From JASJHI01 sp965371355 (GTDB lineage: Bacteria > Actinomycetota > Acidimicrobiia > Acidimicrobiales > Ilumatobacteraceae), in contig CBDUYD010000057.1 in assembly GCA_965371355.1 (NCBI GenBank), positions 1 to 16,662 on the forward strand: DNA of 16,662 bases, written 5' to 3'. How positions within the stretch are numbered: the first letter of the stretch is position 1; each line of letters opens with the position of its first letter. Of the stretch, positions 1-4,998 are shown one piece after another. The notes below the pieces were generated by a model. The model saw only the letters and a program-made list of their open reading frames with translations, had not been told where the DNA came from and ran no database searches. Position numbers and translations under genes: made by a program.

Positions 1-1
1 C

Positions 2-451
2 AACCATCACTCGTTCGTGAAGATGCGCTGGGAGCGGTTCGCGGAGATCTACGAGGAGACCCATGATCGGCCACTCGAACGAGGCGAACACCGTGCCCTG
101 GCGATGTGTGTACGAGTCGGCGAGACCCGCGAAGAAGCGATCGAGTCGGTGCGCCCCGGCCACGACGAGTTCTGGAAGTTCCTCGGCCCCTACGGCTGGA
201 GCAAGGGTTACATGGGCCCCGACGGCAAGCCGGCCGCCCCCGGGCTGATCCCCACACTGGAGGAGTCGATCGAGCAGCGCACGTGGATCGTCGGCTCGGC
301 CGACGATGTGGCCGAACAGCTCAACTGGTTCGACGAGCAGTTGGGACTCGAGAATCTGCTGCTGTTCCCCGCGATGCCCGGCGACTCGTACGGGAAAGTC
401 GACGATCAGTTGCACCGCATTGCCGAGGGTGTCCTTCCTCAGCTCGGCTGA
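2..451 (+). CDS. LLM-class (luciferase-like) flavin/F420-dependent oxidoreductase, C-terminal part
   Basis: This is the last ~150 residues of a gene that starts before the window: the frame is open from base 2, so the GTG at base 17 is probably internal. The tail has the look of luciferase-like monooxygenase family proteins, with a VGSADDVAEQLNWF segment (the usual 'VGTPDDVAEQL' cofactor-channelling helix near the C-terminus) followed by a short strand, LLLFPAMPGD, and a closing helix. Such enzymes are cytosolic TIM barrels that use FMNH2 or F420 to oxidise or reduce small organic substrates; the substrate cannot be told from this fragment. It ends 6 bases before the permease start, so the two are likely co-transcribed. 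The family is fairly certain; the cofactor is not. Confidence 0.82.
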   Translation, partial: NHHSFVKMRWERFAEIYEETHDRPLERGEHRALAMCVRVGETREEAIESVRPGHDEFWKFLGPYGWSKGYMGPDGKPAAPGLIPTLEESIEQRTWIVGSADDVAEQLNWFDEQLGLENLLLFPAMPGDSYGKVDDQLHRIAEGVLPQLG

Positions 452-457
452 CCGGCG

Positions 458-1321
458 GTGGATCTTGCGGTCGCGCTGGCGGTCGTCGCGGGCATCGCGT
501 GGGCGACCAACATCGTCGTGGTGCGCTGGGCGCTCGACCGCAGTCTCGCGCCGCCGATGGCGGGCGGGTTCGTCGGCGTGGCCGTCGCCGCCCTCATCGC
601 GATCGCCGTCGCGGTTGCGATCGGTGGCGACCCGCCATCGGGCGGATTGATCTGGCGTTTCGCGCTCGTGGGGGCGATCGCTCCCGGGAGCTCGCAAGGC
701 CTCTTCGTGGCCTCCATCAAGGCCATCGGTCCCGCCCGCAGTTCGGTGTTGGTCAGCACCAATCCCCTCTGGTCGGTGGTGCTGGCGATCGTCTTCCTCG
801 ACGAAGGATGGCGCGTCCCGGTGTTGGTCGGCACCGCACTGATCGTCATCGGCGGGGTCCTCATCAGCTGGGAACCCGGTTTGGGGTTCGGCCACATCGG
901 GGTCGTGCTGGCGCTGATCGTGGCGATCACGTTCGGCGTCCGCGACGTCGTCGCCCGTCAGTTCACGACCGAGACCGATCTGTCGATGTGGTGGGCGGCG
1001 GCGATCGTGCTCGGCACCGCGGCGCTGGTCGTGGCGATGATCGGTGTCGTCCAACTGCGTGGTGGCTTCGCAGCCGGTGTCGTGAGCGCCGCCCCCTCGT
1101 TCGCGTGGTCGGGTATCGCGATCGCCGTTGCGCTGACGTCGCTGTTCTGGGCGTTGGACCGGGCGCGGGTGGGAGTCGTGGCCCCGCTCACGAACGCCTC
1201 CCAGAGCGTGGCGGTGGTGATGATCGCGGCCGCCGTGTTCGGGGCCCGCGAACGAACCCCGCGGATCCTCGCCGCGCTCGTGTTGGTCGTGGCCGGCGGC
1301 GTTCTCATCACCGCCACCTGA
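458..1321 (+). CDS. EamA/DMT-superfamily permease
   Basis: A 287-residue hydrophobic protein, the usual size of a drug/metabolite-transporter family member. It shows about ten membrane segments arranged as two EamA repeats: the first starts directly at the N-terminus (DLAVALAVVAGIAWATN) and the second around residue 145 (GHIGVVLALIVAITFGVRD). Each repeat ends in the family's helix pair, for example STNPLWSVVLAIVFLDEGW (residues ~103-121), where the 'E' after the helix is typical. Members export or import amino acids, nucleobases or other metabolites across the inner membrane. The GTG at 458, six bases after the preceding stop, gives a start inside the first membrane segment; no strong ribosome site is visible, so translation is probably coupled to the upstream gene. 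By context it may carry the substrate or product of the surrounding catabolic enzymes; that is inference. Confidence 0.9.
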   Translation: MDLAVALAVVAGIAWATNIVVVRWALDRSLAPPMAGGFVGVAVAALIAIAVAVAIGGDPPSGGLIWRFALVGAIAPGSSQGLFVASIKAIGPARSSVLVSTNPLWSVVLAIVFLDEGWRVPVLVGTALIVIGGVLISWEPGLGFGHIGVVLALIVAITFGVRDVVARQFTTETDLSMWWAAAIVLGTAALVVAMIGVVQLRGGFAAGVVSAAPSFAWSGIAIAVALTSLFWALDRARVGVVAPLTNASQSVAVVMIAAAVFGARERTPRILAALVLVVAGGVLITAT

Positions 1322-1341
1322 TACCGCCACCCGATCAGGAA

Positions 1342-1347
1342 TAGGAT
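1342..1347 (+). promoter_or_regulatory. Candidate -10 element for a leaderless transcript
   Basis: TAGGAT fits the actinobacterial TAnnnT -10 consensus and sits exactly 7 bases before the ATG at 1355, which would place the transcription start on or beside the A of the start codon. An alternative reading is that the nearby AGGA (1337-1340) or GGAT serves as a weak ribosome site. No convincing -35 was found. The site lies in the 33-base gap between the permease and the next gene, so it may be an internal promoter. Confidence 0.4.
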
Positions 1348-1354
1348 CGCCGCC

Positions 1355-2380
1355 ATGGCACAACGGGTGGCTCTCTACCTTCAGGACAAGCATCCGATCT
1401 CCTACGAGATCGAGATGGTGAAGTACGCCGAGGAGAGGGGATTCTCCGAGATCTGGCAGGCCGACACCAGACTGGCCCGGGATTGTGTGGTGCTGATGAG
1501 TGCCCTGCTGGCGGAGACGAACACGATTCGGTTCGGCAGCGGGGTGCTCCCGATCTACACCCGGAATCCCGCGGTGATCGCGGCCACCTGGAGCACGATG
1601 TGGGAGCTCGGCGGACTGACTCCGGACGGCGAGAGTCGGGTGATGCTCGGTCTCGGCGCGTGGTGGGAGCCGATCGCCACGCGAGTCGGCGCGGATCGAC
1701 GCAAGCCGCTCACCGCGATGCGCGAGAACGTCGAGGCGATCCGGCAACTGTTCACGATGGAGGAGGTCACCTACGAGGGCGACTTCGTTCATCTCGATCG
1801 AGTGAAGCTCGACGTCGCCTTCGGCGACACCGGCCCGCGCGATATACCGATCTACATCGGGGCCACGGGCCCGAAGATGTTGGAGCTCACCGGCGAGATC
1901 TGCGACGGCGTCGTCCTCAACTACGTGGTGTCGACCGACTACATCCGCGATGCCGTCGACCTGGTCGCGGCCGGGGCGGCGAAGGCGGGAAAGACGATCG
2001 GAGACGTCGATCGACCCGAGCTTCTCGTCTGCTCGCTCTCCGACGACGATCCCGAGGAGGCGTTGATGACCGGCAAGTCGCTGGTGGCCTACTACCTGGG
2101 GACCGAACCCCACATCATGGAGGCCTCGGGGGCCGATCCTGATCTCGTCGAACGGGTGAAGGAGATCGTCGGCTGGCCGTCGCGCGAGGCCGACTATCGC
2201 AGGGCCGCCCACCTCATCCCCGACGATCTGGTCCGCAAGCTGATGGCGGTGGGAACCGCCGAGCAGTGCCGTGAGAAGGTGGCCGAATACGTCGACGCCG
2301 GGGTCACCTGCCCGATCCTGTTCCCGATGATGGATGACATCAAGACGGTGATCGACGCCTTCGCCGATTGGACTCCATGA
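1355..2380 (+). CDS. LLM-class F420-dependent oxidoreductase, Mer-like
   Basis: A full-length 341-residue luciferase-like TIM-barrel enzyme. The segment PIYIGATGPKMLELTGEICD (about residues 165-184) is characteristic of the 5,10-methylenetetrahydromethanopterin reductase-like branch, which usually binds F420 rather than FMN. Other family marks are TRNPAVIAATWSTM (residues ~69-82) and the MLGLGAWWEP strand-loop (97-106). The C-terminal VGTAEQCREKVAEYVDAGV helix and the final ILFPMMDD strand are standard. It would catalyse hydride transfer to or oxygenation of a small substrate in the cytosol; actual substrate unknown. The ATG at 1355 gives the usual short first strand (RVALYLQ). The stop overlaps the next gene's ATG (ATGA), so it is probably translated with the amidohydrolase. 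A methanopterin role is unlikely in a bacterium of this type. Confidence 0.88.
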   Translation: MAQRVALYLQDKHPISYEIEMVKYAEERGFSEIWQADTRLARDCVVLMSALLAETNTIRFGSGVLPIYTRNPAVIAATWSTMWELGGLTPDGESRVMLGLGAWWEPIATRVGADRRKPLTAMRENVEAIRQLFTMEEVTYEGDFVHLDRVKLDVAFGDTGPRDIPIYIGATGPKMLELTGEICDGVVLNYVVSTDYIRDAVDLVAAGAAKAGKTIGDVDRPELLVCSLSDDDPEEALMTGKSLVAYYLGTEPHIMEASGADPDLVERVKEIVGWPSREADYRRAAHLIPDDLVRKLMAVGTAEQCREKVAEYVDAGVTCPILFPMMDDIKTVIDAFADWTP

Positions 2381-3771
2381 CCGACGCTCCGGCGCGACCA
2401 GCCGGAGGAGTGTTGATCGAGAGCGCTGCGGTGGTCACGGTCGACGATCATTTCATCGTTCACGACCCCGGCTGGGTCCACGTCGTCGAGGATCGCATCG
2501 AGGCTGTCGGTGCCGGGGCGGCGCCGGCTGCGGTGCGTTCGTCGGTCGGGCGGGTGATCGACGGGTCGGGCTCGGCGGTGATGCCCGGGATGACCAACAG
2601 CCACACCCATCTCTTCCAGACGTTCTTTCGGGGGTTGGCCGATGACAAGCCGTTGCTCGACTGGCTGCGCGCGTGCATCTGGCCCGGTGCCGTGCATCTC
2701 GATCGCCGATCGGCACGGTTGGCGGCCACCGTCGGTCTGATCGAGAACCTCCGCACAGGTGCGACCTCGGTGATCGACCACCAGTACGTTCACATCGACG
2801 AGCGCATCGACGACGCTGTGTGCTCGGCTGCCGACGAGCTCGGTATCCGCTTCCTGCTCGCCCGGGGCTGGGCCGACCGCAACTACGAACCCTCGCTGAC
2901 CGAGTCGGCCGACATGGTGATTCAGCGCACCCGTCGGGTCCGCGACCGGTGGCATGGCCACGACGACGACCGCATCCGCATCGAGATGGCACCCCTCATC
3001 CCCTGGGGGTGTTCGGACGAGGCGATGCGTGCCACGGTGGCCGAGGCGCGGGCCTGGGGCGCCGGTACCCACATCCATTGCGCGGAGACCGCTGTGGAGG
3101 TCGAGATGAACCTCGAGGAGCGAGGCGCGCGCCATGTCCGATGGCTCGAGGATCTCGGCCTTCTCGGCCCGGATTTCCAGCTCGCCCACAGCGTCTGGCT
3201 CGACGACGAGGAACTGGATCTCGTTGCTCGGCGGGACGCCACCGTCGTTCACTGTCCGGTCAGCAACATGTACCTTGCCTCCGGAGTGCCCCGCATCCTC
3301 GACATGCGGGCGCGGGGGATCACGGTCGCCCTGGCCAGCGATGGTCCGGGGAGCAACAATCGCCAGGACCTCTTCGAAGTGTTGAAGGCGACGGTGCTGC
3401 TCCAGAAGGTGCATCATCTCGACGCCATGGCGTTGCAACCGGAGGATGCTCTCGAGATGGCCTGCCGCGGCGGTGCCCGCGCCTTCGGCACGCCCGGGTT
3501 CACCGGCTCGATCGAGGCGGGGAAGAAGGCTGACCTGGTCGTCGTGGATCTGCGTTCGGTGTTCGTGGCGCCCGTGCACCGCGTGCCGAGCGCGTTGGTG
3601 TTCAACGCCTCACCGGCCGACGTCACCCACGTCATCGTCGACGGGCGTGTCCTCATCGACGAGCGCCGCGTCACGATGCTCGACGAGGCCGCGCTCGTCG
3701 CGGATGCCGAGGTGTCGGCCGGCGAAGTGTTCCGCCGCGCCGGGGTCAGCAGCCGGCTGACACGGCATTAG
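2377..3771 (+). CDS. ATZ/TRZ-type amidohydrolase (nucleobase/triazine deaminase family)
   Basis: A 464-residue metal-dependent deaminase or hydrolase of the amidohydrolase superfamily. With the ATG at 2377, which overlaps the upstream stop as ATGA, the metal and catalytic residues are His76 and His78 (NSHTHLFQTFFRGLADD), His234 and Glu237 (THIHCAET), His271 (LAHSVWLDDEEL) and Asp322 (LASDGPGSNN). The HLxQxxxRGLADD stretch is close to atrazine chlorohydrolase, hydroxyatrazine hydrolase and 8-oxoguanine deaminase relatives, which hydrolyse an amino or chloro group from an N-heterocycle. The C-terminal part rebuilds the composite beta domain (GKKADLVVVDL, then ...VTHVIVDGRVLID). An alternative TTG start at 2368 would add only three residues. 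Exact substrate unknown; an aminopurine, pterin or triazine-like ring is the reasonable guess. It ends in a stop that overlaps the convergent RidA stop. Confidence 0.9.
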   Translation: MTDAPARPAGGVLIESAAVVTVDDHFIVHDPGWVHVVEDRIEAVGAGAAPAAVRSSVGRVIDGSGSAVMPGMTNSHTHLFQTFFRGLADDKPLLDWLRACIWPGAVHLDRRSARLAATVGLIENLRTGATSVIDHQYVHIDERIDDAVCSAADELGIRFLLARGWADRNYEPSLTESADMVIQRTRRVRDRWHGHDDDRIRIEMAPLIPWGCSDEAMRATVAEARAWGAGTHIHCAETAVEVEMNLEERGARHVRWLEDLGLLGPDFQLAHSVWLDDEELDLVARRDATVVHCPVSNMYLASGVPRILDMRARGITVALASDGPGSNNRQDLFEVLKATVLLQKVHHLDAMALQPEDALEMACRGGARAFGTPGFTGSIEAGKKADLVVVDLRSVFVAPVHRVPSALVFNASPADVTHVIVDGRVLIDERRVTMLDEAALVADAEVSAGEVFRRAGVSSRLTRH

Positions 3772-4166
3772 GTGGCGGCGATCACAGAGATCTCCATCAG
3801 CCACTCGGGGCGGGCGAGTTCGGCGACGATGACGAGGGTGGAGGCGGCGAGGTTGCTGCCGAGAGCCGCGTCTCTCACCGCCATGATCGGGCCGAGATCG
3901 TGGCCGGGCGTGACGTAGGTGACGACCGACACGACGTCGGCCGGGGTCATCTCGGCGTCGGTGAGCATGGCGCCGATGTTCGACCAGATCACCTCGGCCT
4001 GATCGATGAGATCGTCCGGCACCGATCCGTCGGGTGCGATTGGCACTACACCGGACGTGTGCAGCCAACGGGTCGCGTCGCTGGTGACGTGGGCATGGGC
4101 GTAGTTGGCGGCCGGCGCAGAGATCGATCGGGGAGCAATTGCTCGATGGGTGACACGCCGCGGCAT
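3768..4166 (-). CDS. RidA/YjgF/UK114-family protein (imine/enamine deaminase)
   Basis: A 132-residue protein of the usual RidA length. The central part, GVVPIAPDGSVPDDLIDQAE then IGAMLTDAEMTPADVVSVVT (residues ~39-83), is the family hallmark. Arg119 in ELARPEWLMEIS lines up with the catalytic arginine (Arg105 of E. coli RidA) that binds the substrate carboxylate, followed by the closing EISVIA strand. The 'SGQ' motif of canonical RidA reads SGV here, and PEWLMEI is more like other Rid subgroups than true RidA. RidA proteins form cytosolic trimers that hydrolyse reactive imines and enamines; RutC of the pyrimidine-degrading Rut pathway belongs to this family. The start is fixed by a perfect AGGAGG four bases upstream. 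The gene is convergent with the amidohydrolase, sharing TTAG at its end, and divergent from the Mo-hydroxylase operon, which may share its control. Confidence 0.93.
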   Translation of the reverse strand: MPRRVTHRAIAPRSISAPAANYAHAHVTSDATRWLHTSGVVPIAPDGSVPDDLIDQAEVIWSNIGAMLTDAEMTPADVVSVVTYVTPGHDLGPIMAVRDAALGSNLAASTLVIVAELARPEWLMEISVIAAT

Positions 4167-4278
4167 CGGTCCTCCTCGCGTCGGTCGACACTAGCCCGGC
4201 TAGGTTTGAGCGAAACGTACCAAGATCGTGGACCTACCCGTGGTGAAACCCCGGGCCGATCGGAGACCGAGTAGAACT
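4167..4278 (+). promoter_or_regulatory. Divergent control region with a 13-base inverted repeat
   Basis: This 112-base space separates the minus-strand RidA gene from the plus-strand FAD-subunit gene. It holds a perfect palindrome, CTAGCC-C-GGCTAG, at 4191-4203. The palindrome overlaps a candidate RidA -10 (TAGTGT on the minus strand, 4188-4193) and a candidate plus-strand -10 (TAGGTT, 4201-4206), so one bound repressor could cover both. Neither -10 has a convincing -35. A GGAGA at 4262-4266 may serve the downstream gene. Part of the region is open in the downstream frame from a GTG at 4228, but that extension has no family homology that I can see. Confidence 0.45.
4171..4176 (-). promoter_or_regulatory. 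Strong ribosome binding site of the RidA gene
   Basis: Read on the minus strand this is a perfect AGGAGG, four bases before the ATG at 4166. It is the strongest such site in the window and decides the RidA start. Most plus-strand genes here rely instead on overlapping stop and start codons. Confidence 0.8.
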
Positions 4279-4998
4279 GTGCCGCTGATTGCCGCGTATC
4301 ACCGACCCACCAATCTCGACGAGGCGCTGGCCTTGTTGGCGGAACCCGATCGCGTGGTTCTCGCCGGGGGCACGGTGATCAACGCCGACCGCGCCCCGAG
4401 CGATCTCGAGGTCGTCGACCTCCAACAGCTCGGCCTCGACGGCATCGTCGCCGATGGTGATCGGGTGCGCCTGGGGGCGATGTCGACGCTCGCGTCGGTC
4501 GTCGACGCCGACCTCGTGCCGACGTGGTTGCGAACCATCGCCCGGGCCGAGGCGCCGTCCACGCTGCGTACGCTGGCAACCGTCGGAGGCGCCGTCGCCA
4601 CGGGGTCGAGCGAGAGCGTGTTCGTTGCTGCTCTGCTGGTGGCCGACGCTCGGGTCGAGTTGGCCGGCGCCGACGATCGCTTGTTGGCCGAGCTCCTCGA
4701 GGTTGGCGTACCCGTCGGCGCCGTGATCACCGCGGTCACCATCGACCCGACCGGCACGGGTGCGCGGGCAGCGACTGCCCGCACCCCGGCAGACGTGCCG
4801 ATCGTCGCCGCGGTGGCCCGCGAGGCGGACGGGCAGATCACGCTGGCGTTGACGGGAGTTGCTGTTCATCCGGTGCTCGTCGTTCCGTCCGACCCGACCG
4901 CCGGGCTCGCGCCGCCGGCCGATTTCCGGGGCACGGCCGAGTACCGGATCGAGTTGGCCCGAATACTCGGCGCCCGAGCGGTGGGGGCTGTCACATGA
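4279..4998 (+). CDS. FAD-binding subunit homologue of a molybdenum hydroxylase (YgfM-like), divergent
   Basis: A 239-residue medium-subunit homologue of the xanthine dehydrogenase/CO dehydrogenase family, shorter than the usual 270-300 residues. The order is standard: N-terminal YHRPTNLDEALALLAE (residues ~7-22), the AGGT loop (~28-31), DRVRLGAMSTLASV, then TLATVGGAVATG, and a C-terminal domain ending FRGTAEYRIELARILGARAV. Two FAD-contacting spots look altered: 'TIGGN' reads TVGGA, and the following conserved acidic residue of 'D..P.LLAL' is replaced in SSESVFVAALL. The normal role is to pass electrons from [2Fe-2S] clusters through FAD to NAD or oxygen. The GTG at 4279 is chosen because family proteins begin just before the YHRP motif; a GTG at 4228 would add 17 unrelated residues. 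The stop overlaps the next ATG. FAD binding is uncertain. Confidence 0.8.
   Translation: MPLIAAYHRPTNLDEALALLAEPDRVVLAGGTVINADRAPSDLEVVDLQQLGLDGIVADGDRVRLGAMSTLASVVDADLVPTWLRTIARAEAPSTLRTLATVGGAVATGSSESVFVAALLVADARVELAGADDRLLAELLEVGVPVGAVITAVTIDPTGTGARAATARTPADVPIVAAVAREADGQITLALTGVAVHPVLVVPSDPTAGLAPPADFRGTAEYRIELARILGARAVGAVT

Noticed and set aside
2194..3579. Minus-strand open frame (461 codons) opposite the ATZ/TRZ amidohydrolase
   Set aside because: The opposite strand has an intact metal site and full family length; the antisense product has no recognisable fold and starts inside the neighbouring gene.
4228..4278. GTG start at 4228 for the FAD subunit
   Set aside because: The added 17 residues are basic and unlike family N-termini; the GTG at 4279 starts right before the conserved YHRP motif. 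It is kept only as an alternative.
4524..4994. Possible 157-residue N-terminal extension of the Mo-hydroxylase fusion
   Set aside because: The frame is open upstream but overlaps the FAD subunit out of frame and encodes an Arg/Gly-rich sequence. The ATG at 4995, overlapping the FAD-subunit stop, begins exactly at the ferredoxin fold.
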